From contig NZ_CP021111.1 of NCBI RefSeq assembly GCF_002119665.1, positions 186,001 through 250,000 of the forward strand: a stretch of 64,000 nucleotides of DNA. The letters run 5' to 3'. The DNA is from Bordetella genomosp. 13 (GTDB lineage: Bacteria; Pseudomonadota; Gammaproteobacteria; Burkholderiales; Burkholderiaceae_B). Positions within the stretch are counted from its first letter, which is position 1. Each line of letters starts with the position of its first letter. A model generated the notes under the pieces. That model saw only the letters and a list, made by a program, of their open reading frames with translations. It had not been told where the DNA came from and made no database searches. Below are positions 19,438-33,431 of this stretch, piece by piece. The position numbers were made by a program, and so were the translations under genes.

Positions 19438-20400
19438 TTGGACGAACTTCGCGCGATCTCTACCTTCATCCGGGCTGCCGAGCTGGGCAGTTTCAACAGG
19501 GCGGCCCAGGTCCAGGGCACGACGCCCCAGGCCGTCAGCAAGAACATCCGCCAGCTGGAACGTCATCTGGGCGTCCGGCTGTTCCATCGCACCACGCGCA
19601 AAAGCTCGCTCACCGAGGAAGGCCAGCGCCTTTTCGATTCGGTGCGCGAAAGCCTCGAAGGAGTGACCAGCGCGCTGAACAAGGTCAAGAGCGCGGCGCG
19701 CGACGATGAAGGGCTGATCCGCATCAGCGCCGGCGGCGCGGTGGGCCGCAAGGTGTTGATGCCGGTGCTCGCCGAATTCAGCCGGACGCATGGGGCCGTG
19801 ACGTTCGACCTCGTCCTGGAAGACCGCGCGACCGATACGGTAGGCGAACGCATCGATCTCGGCTTCAAGGCAGGCAACGCTCCGACGGTCCAGGTCGTCT
19901 CCCGGCAGCTCTTTCCCATCCAGCTCATCGTCTGCGCGACGCCGGGCTATCTCGCCGAACATGGCGCGCCGGACAGCATCGAGGATCTGGCCAGGCACAG
20001 CTGCGTGGGGTATCGGCAGCCCGGCGCACCCCGGCCCATGCCGTGGGAGTTCCATGTCCAGGGCGAGACCGTGTATCGGTCCATGAACTACCGGGTGTGC
20101 TGCAGCGATCCCGAGGCCGAGATGCACGCGGTGATCAGCGGCATGGGCATCGGCCAGATCGACAGCATCAACGCGACGGAACCCATACGGTCGGGCGTCC
20201 TGGTGCCGCTGCTGGTGCGGCATACCAGCGACCGCATGGGCCTGCACCTGTTCTATGCGCAAAGAAGCGACATGCCCTCGCGGGTGCGGCGCTTCATCGA
20301 TTTCGCGGCGGAGCGGCTGCGATCGAGCCAGGCTTTCCACGTTCCCGTGACGGAACTGCGCGCCCTGGCGAAGGGCGCGCAGCAGGCCACGGGGCGCTGA
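19438..20400 (+). CDS. LysR-family transcriptional regulator
   Basis: This 320-residue protein has an N-terminal winged helix-turn-helix (about residues 1-60): FIRAAELGSFNRAAQVQGTTPQAVSKNIRQLE is the family signature region, split here only for reading. A periplasmic-binding-protein-like effector domain follows (about 90-300). The only start giving the intact N-terminus is TTG at 19438 (MDELRAIST). It is divergent from the Bug receptor with 162 bases between, so regulation of that gene is likely. It is convergent with the short-chain dehydrogenase. Effector unknown. Confidence 0.9.
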   Translation: MDELRAISTFIRAAELGSFNRAAQVQGTTPQAVSKNIRQLERHLGVRLFHRTTRKSSLTEEGQRLFDSVRESLEGVTSALNKVKSAARDDEGLIRISAGGAVGRKVLMPVLAEFSRTHGAVTFDLVLEDRATDTVGERIDLGFKAGNAPTVQVVSRQLFPIQLIVCATPGYLAEHGAPDSIEDLARHSCVGYRQPGAPRPMPWEFHVQGETVYRSMNYRVCCSDPEAEMHAVISGMGIGQIDSINATEPIRSGVLVPLLVRHTSDRMGLHLFYAQRSDMPSRVRRFIDFAAERLRSSQAFHVPVTELRALAKGAQQATGR

Positions 20401-20417
20401 ATGTCCGCAACGCGGGG

Positions 20418-21209
20418 TCAGATGCCTTCCTTGGTGGGCATGATGACGACCTGCTGCAGGTTCACGTGCTTCGGCTGGGAGACGATGAAGCCTACCGTTG
20501 CCGCGATGTCCTCCGCCTTCAGGAAGTCGATGGACTTCGAGGCGTTGGCGATCCAGTCGATGGCGCCCTGGAACGTGAAGTGCCCCTGCAGCTCGGTCTC
20601 GGTGATGCCGGGCTCCAGCACGGACACGCGGATGTTCTTGGGACCCAGCTCCAGGCGCAGATGGCGCACCAGGTGGCTGACGAACGCCTTGGTGGCCGAG
20701 TAGACCGCGAAATACCCGTAGACGTACTGGCTGGCGATAGACGACGTGTTGATGAGGTCGACGGTCCTGCCTTGCGCGGCGGCCGCCTCCAGCTGCGGGA
20801 CGAAGGCCTGGATGACGCGCATGGCGCCGGTGACGTTCAGGTCGATCTGCGACTCCCACTCGCGCTGCGGCTGTAGTCCGATGGCGCCCGGCAGCATCAG
20901 GCCGGCGTTGTTGAACAGCAGGTCGGCATCGCCATAGGCGTCGCGCACGGCGTCGGCGGCGGCCTGCATGGAGGCCTGGTCCGTGACGTCCGAGACGAGC
21001 ACCAGCGCTTCGCCGCCCGCCGCGCGGATCTCGGCGGCGACTGCTTCCAGTTGCGTCTGGCGGCGGGCCACCAGGGCGACCTTCGCGCCGCGCGCGGCCA
21101 GCAGCACCGCCGTGGCGCGGCCCATGCCGCTGGATGCGCCGGTGACGACGGCAACGCGGCCTTGCAGGTTCTTGTCGAGGGGGGTGGCTTGGGTAGAGGC
21201 GAGGGACAT
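20418..21209 (-). CDS. Short-chain dehydrogenase/reductase
   Basis: This classical SDR of 263 residues has the Rossmann cofactor motif VTGASSGMGRATAVLL, NNAGLM, the catalytic Ser near LINTSSIASQ, and the YxxxK pair in YSATKAFVSH. AlaArgArg after the second beta strand (ALVARRQTQL) suggests NADP(H). GGAG lies 8-11 bases before ATG 21209; the longer open frame upstream has no such support. Substrate is not predictable. It diverges from the PfpI-like gene over 290 bases that contain palindromes, suggesting shared control. Confidence 0.88.
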   Translation of the reverse strand: MSLASTQATPLDKNLQGRVAVVTGASSGMGRATAVLLAARGAKVALVARRQTQLEAVAAEIRAAGGEALVLVSDVTDQASMQAAADAVRDAYGDADLLFNNAGLMLPGAIGLQPQREWESQIDLNVTGAMRVIQAFVPQLEAAAAQGRTVDLINTSSIASQYVYGYFAVYSATKAFVSHLVRHLRLELGPKNIRVSVLEPGITETELQGHFTFQGAIDWIANASKSIDFLKAEDIAATVGFIVSQPKHVNLQQVVIMPTKEGI

Positions 21210-21373
21210 CGTGTTTCTCCGATAGTGAGGTGGCGTCGGGAAGTCGACGGGGTCCACTCTAGGCATCGGCACGATGGCCCGGTAGTAAGCAACAGGTGAG
21301 ATCAGTATCAACTGAAGGTTGCGTGTGCCAGCTTGGGAGATGTTCGCCGGCGCACATGGCGGCGAGGTCGACA

Positions 21374-21390
21374 AGCAACCGTTGGTTGCT
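21374..21390. promoter_or_regulatory. Perfect 7+3+7 palindrome between SDR and PfpI genes
   Basis: AGCAACC (21374-21380) and GGTTGCT (21384-21390) are exact inverted repeats around GTT. Further half-site-like AGCAAC (21288-21293) and GGTTGC (21317-21322), and TCAGT/ACTGA arms at 21302-21315, occur in the same divergent intergenic region. This fits an operator for a dimeric regulator, possibly the nearby LysR protein, but no experiment or comparison supports it here. Confidence 0.45.
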
Positions 21391-21499
21391 ACTGATTGGA
21401 GCGAAACAGGACTGCCCAGGGGCCGGGCGCACGCGTAGAGTCCGTCTTGTCCGCACGGGTACCGGGCGGCCCATTCAACCCATACGCAAGGAGTTCGCC

Positions 21500-22057
21500 A
21501 TGACCAAGCTCGACAACGTCCGCGTGCTGATGATCGCCACCGATGGCTACGAGGAAGCGGAACTGTTCGCGCCCCGCGAGGCGCTGTTGCAGGCCGGCGC
21601 CCAGGTGGTGCTGGCTTCCGTCGACACCCAGCCCATCGTGGGCGTGGTCTACGATGCCGCCACGGGCAAGTCGCCCGAGTCGAAGCAGTCCATCACGCCC
21701 GACATGACGCTGGGCGACGTGGATACCGCGCAGTTCGATGCCATCGTCCTGCCGGGCGGGCTGGTCAACCCGGACAAGATGCGCATGCAGCCCAAGGCGA
21801 TCGAGATCGTCGCGGCGTTCGCCGATCAAGGCAAGCCGGTGGCGGCCATCTGCCACGCGCCGTGGCTGCTGATCGAGGCGGACCTGCTGCGCGGCCGCCG
21901 GGCCACCGGCTGGTACTCGGTGCGCAAGGATATGGAGAATGCGGGCGCGGTCGTGGTGGATGAAGCCGTCGTCGTGGACGGCAACATCATCACCAGCCGC
22001 ATGCCCGATGACATTCCGGCTTTCAATGCGGCGGTCATCGCCGCCCTGGCCGGATAA
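21500..22057 (+). CDS. DJ-1/PfpI-family protein
   Basis: This 185-residue protein has the PfpI subfamily layout: [21 protein letters not shown] with the conserved Glu, [12 protein letters not shown], and the nucleophile elbow [10 protein letters not shown] with the reactive cysteine next to histidine. PfpI-like members act as proteases, glyoxalases or protein deglycases; which applies cannot be told from sequence. AAGGAG sits 9 bases before the ATG at 21500. It diverges from the SDR, a pairing that suggests electrophile or aldehyde stress. Confidence 0.92.
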   Translation: MTKLDNVRVLMIATDGYEEAELFAPREALLQAGAQVVLASVDTQPIVGVVYDAATGKSPESKQSITPDMTLGDVDTAQFDAIVLPGGLVNPDKMRMQPKAIEIVAAFADQGKPVAAICHAPWLLIEADLLRGRRATGWYSVRKDMENAGAVVVDEAVVVDGNIITSRMPDDIPAFNAAVIAALAG

Positions 22058-22063
22058 GGCGCG

Positions 22064-22079
22064 GCCGGCATTGGCCGGC
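22064..22079. other. Short hairpin between convergent PfpI and gltD
   Basis: GCCGGC (22064-22069) pairs with GCCGGC (22074-22079) around ATTG, 7 bases beyond the PfpI stop. No T-tract follows on either strand, so a role in ending both transcripts is only possible. Confidence 0.35.
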
Positions 22080-22099
22080 GCGTGCATCGCGCTCCGCCG

Positions 22100-23566
22100 T
22101 CAGCGCGGCAGGTCGCTCGAGCCCATCAGGAACTCGTCCACCGAGCGGGCGCACTGGCGCCCCTCGCGGATCGCCCACACCACCAGCGACTGGCCGCGGC
22201 GCATGTCGCCGGCGGCAAAGACCTTGTCGACGCTGGTGCGGTAGTCGTCGGTGTTGGCGCGTACGTTGCCGCGCGAGTCGCGGTCCACGCCGAAGGCGTC
22301 CAGCACGGTGGCGGTGGGCGAGACGAAGCCCATGGCCAGCAGCACCAGGTCGGCCTTGATCTCGAACTCCGAGCCCTCGACCTCGCGCATCTTCATCTGG
22401 CCGGTGGCTTCGTCCTTGACCCATTCGACACGGGCGGCCACCAGTTTCTGCACCTTGCCGTCGGCGCCGACCAGGGCCTTGGTGGTGACGGACCAGTCGC
22501 GCTCGCAGCCTTCGTCGTGCGACGACGAGGTGCGCAGCTTCAGCGGCCAGTACGGCCACACCATCGGCTTGTTCTCGGTTTCGGGCGGCTGGGGCATGAG
22601 CTCGAACTGGGTGATCGAGGCCGCGCCGTGGCGGTTGCTGGTGCCCACGCAGTCAGAGCCGGTGTCGCCGCCGCCGATGACCACCACGTGCTTGCCCTTG
22701 GCATTGGGCTGGTCCTTCAGGCGATCGCCCGCCACGGCCTTGTTCTGCGGACGCAGGAAGTCCATGGCGAAATACACGCCGTCCAGTTCGCGGCCGGGTA
22801 CGGGCAGGTCGCGCGGGGTTTCGGCGCCGCCGGTCATGACGATGGCGTCGAACTCGGCCTGCAGCGATTCGGGCGTGCGCACGGTCAGGCCGTCGGCGGC
22901 CGCGTCGGTGGCCTTGCCCACGTAGGTGGAAGGAGCGAACTCCACGCCTTCGGCTTCCATTTGCGCGATGCGGCGGTCGATCTGCGACTTCTCTAGCTTG
23001 AAGTCGGGGATGCCGTAGCGCAGCAGGCCGCCGATGCGGTCGCTCTTCTCGAACAGGGTGACGGCGTGGCCGGCGCGCGCCAGCTGCTGGGCGCAGGCCA
23101 TGCCCGCGGGGCCGGAGCCCACCACGGCGACCTTCTTGCCGGTCTTGCGCGCGGGCAGCTGCGGCGTGACCCAGCCTTCGGACCAGCCCTTGTCGATGAT
23201 GGCGTGCTCGATCGACTTGATGCCCACCGCATCACTGTTGATGTTGAGGGTACAGGCCGCCTCGCACGGCGCCGGGCAGATGCGGCCCGTGAACTCGGGG
23301 AAGTTGTTGGTGGAATGCAGCACGTCCAGCGCGCGGCGCCAGTCCTGGCGGAACACCAGATCATTGAAGTCCGGGATGATGTTGTTGACCGGGCAGCCGT
23401 TGTTGCAGAACGGAATGCCGCAGTCCATGCAGCGCGCGGCCTGCTGCTTGGACTGCTCGTCGTTCAGGCGCACCACGAACTCGCGCCAGTGCTTCAGCCG
23501 CTTCTGCGGAGCCTCGGAGGCTTCCTGCAGGCGCTGGTATTCCATGAAGCCAGTGATCTTTCCCAT
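22100..23566 (-). CDS. gltD: Glutamate synthase (NADPH) small subunit
   Basis: GltD takes electrons from NADPH through FAD to the large subunit GltB. The 488-residue protein starts [12 protein letters not shown], has the N-terminal Fe-S ligands [17 protein letters not shown] and [10 protein letters not shown], an FAD-binding [17 protein letters not shown] and an NADPH-binding [15 protein letters not shown]. Its ATG at 23566 lies 8 bases after the gltB stop, so the subunits are co-expressed. Length is typical. It is convergent with the PfpI gene. Confidence 0.97.
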   Translation of the reverse strand: MGKITGFMEYQRLQEASEAPQKRLKHWREFVVRLNDEQSKQQAARCMDCGIPFCNNGCPVNNIIPDFNDLVFRQDWRRALDVLHSTNNFPEFTGRICPAPCEAACTLNINSDAVGIKSIEHAIIDKGWSEGWVTPQLPARKTGKKVAVVGSGPAGMACAQQLARAGHAVTLFEKSDRIGGLLRYGIPDFKLEKSQIDRRIAQMEAEGVEFAPSTYVGKATDAAADGLTVRTPESLQAEFDAIVMTGGAETPRDLPVPGRELDGVYFAMDFLRPQNKAVAGDRLKDQPNAKGKHVVVIGGGDTGSDCVGTSNRHGAASITQFELMPQPPETENKPMVWPYWPLKLRTSSSHDEGCERDWSVTTKALVGADGKVQKLVAARVEWVKDEATGQMKMREVEGSEFEIKADLVLLAMGFVSPTATVLDAFGVDRDSRGNVRANTDDYRTSVDKVFAAGDMRRGQSLVVWAIREGRQCARSVDEFLMGSSDLPR

Positions 23567-23574
23567 GTTCTTCC

Positions 23575-28317
<4,743 letters not shown>

Positions 28318-28453
28318 GAGCGCGCTCCGCAGGGGTCTGCGTCGGAATGTTGCAGTGCAGGGAGCGACGATACTGCGGGACGGTATGCGGAGCAAGCCAA
28401 ACAATAGGGGTGCGTCCCTAAATAAAACGGTACATTTCTACTCTGGAATATAT

Positions 28454-28548
28454 TGGGGACATATATCGCCGGCGCGAAACAGCGGCCGTTACGCTAGGCG
28501 CACGGCGCCTGTCACCACCCGCGGCATGTGTGTTTTGGGTTGTCCCCA
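28454..28548. other. Separated inverted repeat in the region upstream of gltB
   Basis: TGGGGACA (28454-28461) and TGTCCCCA (28541-28548) are exact inverted repeats 79 bases apart, in the 283-base gap between gltB and the transposase-like gene. The first lies in an AT-rich patch with ATATAT on both sides. This gap must hold the gltB promoter; I could not fix -35/-10 boxes. Confidence 0.3.
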
Positions 28549-28600
28549 TTATTTGAAAGGGGTGTTCAGCCTGCGCGGCCTGGCGCCGCGCGGTGTTGCG

Positions 28601-29347
28601 TCAAGGCGTCTGACTGCTGGGGTCGGGCGGGGCGCCCGTGGCGGAAACAGGCGAAGCCGGCTTTTTCCGCGGCCGGCCCCGCTGGCCCGGCGCCACCCGA
28701 CGGCTTGCGGTGTGCGCCAGGCTGGCGATGAACGACGGACCGCCCAGCGCCCATTGGCCGGACACAGCCTGTTCGATGCGCTGCGCCTCTTCGCGCGACA
28801 GCCCCTCTTGCAGGCGCCGGCGGTAGTTGGCCTGGCGGTCGAAAGGGGTGTTGCCGCAGGCCCAGTAGTCGGCGTGGTCGGACTGCCATTGGGCCGGCTG
28901 CTGCCGACTGTTGCCGGTATGGCTGCCGGCTGAGGACCACGGCCAGGCATCGGGATCGGATGCGCCGCCGCTGCGAACGGGATAGGTTTCGAGCCAGATC
29001 AGGGCGCGCAGCACCCAAGCGCCCGGTTCGAGCAGCGCGGAGCGATAGCGGCCGGCGAAGACCCGGCCGCCGCGCAGGCGGGCGGCAAGGTTGCGGCCCA
29101 GCGTTTGCATGAGCCGAGGCAGGCCGTCTTCGTCGACGGGCGTGGCCAAAAGGAGGATGCGGTCATTGGCCAGCACCCAGCCATGCACGGCCACGCGGTG
29201 GCGTTGGGCGGAATCGCCCAGCCAGGTGGCCAGCTGATTCAGGATGTCTTGCGGCGCGGGTTGCGAAGGCGCCGCGAGCGGCTGAACGAAGTTGGCCTGC
29301 ACCAGTTGGGGCAGCCCGGGGGCGTACAGGCGGGGCAGACGGGCCAT
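28601..29347 (-). CDS. REP-associated (Y1/TnpA_REP-like) transposase relative with degenerate active site
   Basis: The 248-residue protein resembles RAYT/Y1 transposase proteins in the order MARLPRLYAPGLP, VAVHGWVLANDRILLLATP, and FAGRYRSALLEPGAWVLRALIWLETYPVRSG. In active members the second block contains a His-x-His pair (NHVHLL type); here it reads NDRILLL, so the HUH metal ligands are lost. The GRYRS block and the Tyr region are partly kept. The C-terminal 40 residues are Arg/Pro-rich. It is therefore probably a domesticated or inactive copy. No terminal repeats of an insertion sequence were found. A 14-bp palindrome and a 24-bp tandem repeat lie just upstream. Confidence 0.7.
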   Translation of the reverse strand: MARLPRLYAPGLPQLVQANFVQPLAAPSQPAPQDILNQLATWLGDSAQRHRVAVHGWVLANDRILLLATPVDEDGLPRLMQTLGRNLAARLRGGRVFAGRYRSALLEPGAWVLRALIWLETYPVRSGGASDPDAWPWSSAGSHTGNSRQQPAQWQSDHADYWACGNTPFDRQANYRRRLQEGLSREEAQRIEQAVSGQWALGGPSFIASLAHTASRRVAPGQRGRPRKKPASPVSATGAPPDPSSQTP

Positions 29348-29357
29348 GAGCTATGAG

Positions 29358-29371
29358 CTTGCGTACGCAAG
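29358..29371. repeat. 14-bp perfect palindrome CTTGCGTACGCAAG
   Basis: The palindrome starts 11 bases upstream of the transposase-like gene start. It could be an operator for that gene or part of a REP-like remnant. It is exact across all 14 bases. Confidence 0.5.
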
Positions 29372-29390
29372 AACGGTTGCTGTTCGTTGA

Positions 29391-29428
29391 CTATATATAG
29401 GTTGTCGCGGACTTGCTATATATAAATA
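29391..29428 (+). promoter_or_regulatory. AT-rich promoter region, possible extended -10 for the frmA-like gene
   Basis: CTATATATAG (29391-29400) is a perfect palindrome and CTATATATAAATAG (29416-29429) repeats its core in the same direction. TGCTATATA at 29414-29422 fits an extended -10 on the plus strand. The same AT block could serve the divergent transposase-like gene. The AT content is striking against the GC-rich surroundings. Confidence 0.4.
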
Positions 29429-29480
29429 GTGTCGTTTTTGACGGCCGAGCGGCAGCAGCAAAATACGACGGGGACGGCCT

Positions 29481-29528
29481 GGGCGCAGGCGCCACGCCGG
29501 CAGTGGGCACAGGCGCCACGCCGGTCAG
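29481..29528. repeat. Tandem duplication of a 24-bp GC-rich unit
   Basis: Two adjacent 24-base copies (29481-29504 and 29505-29528) share the exact 15-mer CAGGCGCCACGCCGG (29486-29500 and 29510-29524). The first copy contains GGCGC-AG-GCGCC, a small hairpin. Lying between a RAYT-like gene and frmA, they may be REP-like units, or a simple replication duplication. Confidence 0.6.
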
Positions 29529-29584
29529 GTTAACATCCTCAGCAGCGATACAGTACCCCGCAGATATACCTACAGGAGCCTTGC

Positions 29585-30690
<1,106 letters not shown>

Positions 30691-30691
<1 letters not shown>

Positions 30692-31548
30692 TGGGCGCGC
30701 TCGAGCTGGTGTCGCAGCATCGCTGCTTCGGCGGCTGGCAGCGCTACTACCGTCACGCGTCCACGCAGATCGGCCTGCCGATGCGCTTCTCGGTGTTCGT
30801 GCCGGATCAGGGCGACAGCGCGCCGCAGGCCCGCCTGCCGGTGCTGTTCTATCTGGCGGGGCTGACCTGCACCGAAGAGACCTTCATGATCAAGGCCGGC
30901 GCGCAGCGGTTCGCGGCGCGCCACGGCATGATGCTGGTGGCGCCGGACACCAGCCCGCGCGGCGCCGGCGTGCCCGGCGAAGACGCGGACTGGGACTTCG
31001 GCACGGGCGCCGGGTTCTACCTGGACGCCACCGCCGAGCCCTGGCGGACGCACTATCGCATGTACAGCTACGTGGTCGAAGAGCTGTACGACATCGCCTG
31101 CGGCGAACTGCCCGGCGATGCCGGCCACGTCGGCATCTTCGGCCATTCGATGGGCGGGCACGGCGCGCTGGTGCTGGCGCTGCGCAATCCCGCGAAATTC
31201 CGCTCGGTCTCGGCCTTCGCGCCGATCGCGGCGCCTTCGCAATGCCCGTGGGGCCGCAAGGCTTTCGGCGGCTACCTGGGCGACGACCGCGCGCAATGGG
31301 CGGCCTATGACGCCACGGCCCTGATGAGCGAGCGGCGGAACCCGTTCCCCGACGGCATCCTGGTCGACCAGGGTCTGGCCGACGGCTTCCTGGCCGAGCA
31401 GCTGCATCCCGAGGCCTTCGAGGAGGCATGCCGCAAGGCGGGCCAGCCGCTCACGCTGCGCCGGCACGAGGGCTACGACCACGGCTACTACTTCATCTCC
31501 ACCTTCATCGAAGATCACATCCGGTTTCACGCCGAACGGCTGGGATAG
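30691..31548 (+). CDS. S-formylglutathione hydrolase
   Basis: This 285-residue esterase-D-type alpha/beta hydrolase completes glutathione-dependent formaldehyde oxidation by releasing formate and glutathione. The nucleophile elbow GHSMGGHGAL gives the catalytic Ser; LFYLAGLTCTEETF forms the oxyanion-hole region; and the late histidine lies in GYDHGYYFIS. ATG 30691 overlaps the dehydrogenase stop by one base. Length matches the family (about 280). Confidence 0.95.
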
Positions 31549-31632
31549 CGTTTCGCGACCGGCTCTCTTCTTATACTGTGTAGCCCTGGCGGCGGCCTCC
31601 GGGCGCGTCGCGGTATAAGGAGTTCCCGCACT

Positions 31633-32322
31633 GTGATCGATACGCTCGCTCCTTTTGCCTGGTTCGCGCTGGGCGCCATCGTCGCCCTGCTGGTCGGGCT
31701 GGGCCTGCTGCTGGGCCGAGGCGGCCCGCGCGATGAAATGGGCCGCAAAGTATTTCGCCTGCGGCCGGTGCGGCGGCTGTTCGGCCTGCTGCTGGTAATG
31801 CTGGCCTGCGTGTCGGGCGTGCTGGCCGTATCGCTGGTGCAGTTCTATCGACTTACCACCGACCAGCCGGTCGCGGCTGTGAAAATGGTGCGGCAGTCGG
31901 AACAGACCTTCCTGCTGAGCCTGCAGCCGCAAGGCGGCGAGCCTCGCGAGTTCACCCTGTACGGCGACCAGTGGCAGATCGACGCGCGCGTGGTGCGCTG
32001 GCGTCTGCCTGCCCTGCTGGCCGGTGCGCAGCCCCTTTACCGGCTCGAGCGCCTGTCCGGCCGCTACCGCGACGTCGAGCGCGAGCGTGCCGCCACGCGC
32101 TCGGTCCATAGGCTGGACGACTGGCCGGCCCCCGACCTGGGCGAACTCAAGCGCACGTTCCCCAATTGGCTGCCCTTCGTCGACGTGCAGTTCGGCAGCG
32201 CCGCCTATATGCCGATGCTCGACGGGGCACGCTACGACGTGCTCCTGGACCCGCGTGGTGCGCTGTTCATCCGGCCGGCCGACACGGCCACCGAGGAAGC
32301 GATCAAGCAGCAGGGTTGGTAA
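31633..32322 (+). CDS. Conserved membrane protein of unknown function
   Basis: The 229-residue protein has two N-terminal membrane helices (about 9-29 and 47-67) and a soluble C-terminal domain of about 155 residues, predicted outside the cytoplasm. GTG at 31633 follows AAGGAG by 9 bases. It is translated in the same direction as rpoH, 124 bases upstream of that gene's start. I recognise no enzymatic motif; the soluble part has a hydrophobic/beta pattern (EFTLYGDQWQIDARVVRW). A TATACT at 31572-31577 could be its -10. Confidence 0.75.
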   Translation: MIDTLAPFAWFALGAIVALLVGLGLLLGRGGPRDEMGRKVFRLRPVRRLFGLLLVMLACVSGVLAVSLVQFYRLTTDQPVAAVKMVRQSEQTFLLSLQPQGGEPREFTLYGDQWQIDARVVRWRLPALLAGAQPLYRLERLSGRYRDVERERAATRSVHRLDDWPAPDLGELKRTFPNWLPFVDVQFGSAAYMPMLDGARYDVLLDPRGALFIRPADTATEEAIKQQGW

Positions 32323-32379
32323 AAGGGACGCATCAAAGCGGGCGGATGTCCGGAACTTGGACTACAGCTCCCGGTCGAA

Positions 32380-32406
32380 TTAGCACTCAATGAACCAGAG
32401 TGCTAA
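32380..32406 (+). promoter_or_regulatory. Perfect CIRCE element (HrcA operator) upstream of rpoH
   Basis: TTAGCACTC (32380-32388), nine bases, then GAGTGCTAA (32398-32406): an exact match to the CIRCE consensus bound by the heat-inducible repressor HrcA. It ends 40 bases before the rpoH ATG at 32447. In most bacteria CIRCE sits at groESL or dnaK-hrcA; here it would place the heat-shock sigma factor itself under HrcA. Base-for-base match to consensus in both arms makes chance very unlikely. Confidence 0.93.
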
Positions 32407-32446
32407 CATCAAAGCAACTGTCCCATCGTCCCTGGAGGCCGCAATC

Positions 32447-33334
32447 ATGAAACAACCCAGTAGTTCGTTGGCCTATTCCGGCAACGCCCTGGCGTTGGCC
32501 GTGGCCAATCCGGGTGCCCTCGGCACGATCGACGCGTACATCTCCACCGTCAATCGCCTGCCGGTGCTGACGCCCGAACGCGAGACCGAACTGGCGCGCC
32601 GCCTGCGCGACCAGGAAGACCTCGAGGCCGCCCGCGAACTCGTGCTGTCTCATCTACGGCTGGTCGTGTCCGTCGCACGCCAGTATCTCGGCTATGGCCT
32701 GCCGCACGCCGACCTGATCCAGGAAGGCAACGTCGGCCTCATGAAAGCCGTCAAGCGCTTCGATCCCGAACGCGGTGTGCGCCTGGTGTCGTTCGCGGTG
32801 CACTGGATCAAGGCTGAGATCCACGAATACATCATCCGCAACTGGCGCCTGGTCAAGGTGGCTACCACCAAGGCCCAGCGCAAGCTGTTCTTCAACCTGC
32901 GCAGCATGCGTCCCGACGGGCATACGCTCGACCCCGAACAGGTCGACCATATCGCCAACGAACTGAACGTTCGCCGCGAAGACGTCAGCGAAATGGAAGT
33001 GCGCCTGTCCGGCCGCGACCTCTCGCTCGAGAACCAGGACGAGGACGACGACAGCTACGCGCCCATCGCCTACCTGTCCGACGAAGGTCGCCAGGAACCC
33101 ACGCGCGTGCTGGCTCGCATGGCCCGCGACGAACAACAGGGCGCGGGCCTGACCAGCGCACTGGAAGCGCTCGATCCGCGTTCGCGCCGCATCATCGAGG
33201 CGCGCTGGCTGCAGGACGACGGCGGCGCCACCCTGCATGAGCTGGCACAAGAATTCGGCGTGTCGGCCGAGCGCATCCGCCAGATCGAATCGGCCGCGCT
33301 GAAGAAGATGCGCGGCACGCTGCAGCCTGTTTGA
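32447..33334 (+). CDS. rpoH: RNA polymerase heat-shock sigma factor RpoH (sigma-32)
   Basis: RpoH directs transcription of chaperone and protease genes after heat or envelope stress. The 295-residue protein has sigma-70 region 2 (LVVSVARQYLGYGLPHADLIQEGNVGLMKAV, split here), the RpoH-box QRKLFFNLRS characteristic of sigma-32, and region 4 with LHELAQEFGVSAERIRQIE. I start at ATG 32447 after TGGAGG (32433-32438); an in-frame ATG at 32390 lies within the spacer of the CIRCE element and cannot be a sensible start. Control by HrcA is implied by the CIRCE. A structured RNA follows 98 bases downstream. Confidence 0.95.
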   Translation: MKQPSSSLAYSGNALALAVANPGALGTIDAYISTVNRLPVLTPERETELARRLRDQEDLEAARELVLSHLRLVVSVARQYLGYGLPHADLIQEGNVGLMKAVKRFDPERGVRLVSFAVHWIKAEIHEYIIRNWRLVKVATTKAQRKLFFNLRSMRPDGHTLDPEQVDHIANELNVRREDVSEMEVRLSGRDLSLENQDEDDDSYAPIAYLSDEGRQEPTRVLARMARDEQQGAGLTSALEALDPRSRRIIEARWLQDDGGATLHELAQEFGVSAERIRQIESAALKKMRGTLQPV

Positions 33335-33431
33335 AGCCGCCCATCCGGGTTAATGGATTGATACAAAGTCGGCCACGATTTTTTCCCCGGCGCGGGAAAC
33401 TTTACTCGCGGCGTACGGACTAACTTCATGT

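Noticed and set aside
28601..29347. A complete insertion sequence around the transposase-like gene
   Set aside because: No terminal inverted repeats or target-site duplication were seen, and the catalytic motif is degenerate.
32390..32446. Upstream ATG as the rpoH start
   Set aside because: The ATG lies in the spacer of a perfect CIRCE operator and lacks a ribosome site, while 32447 has TGGAGG at good distance.
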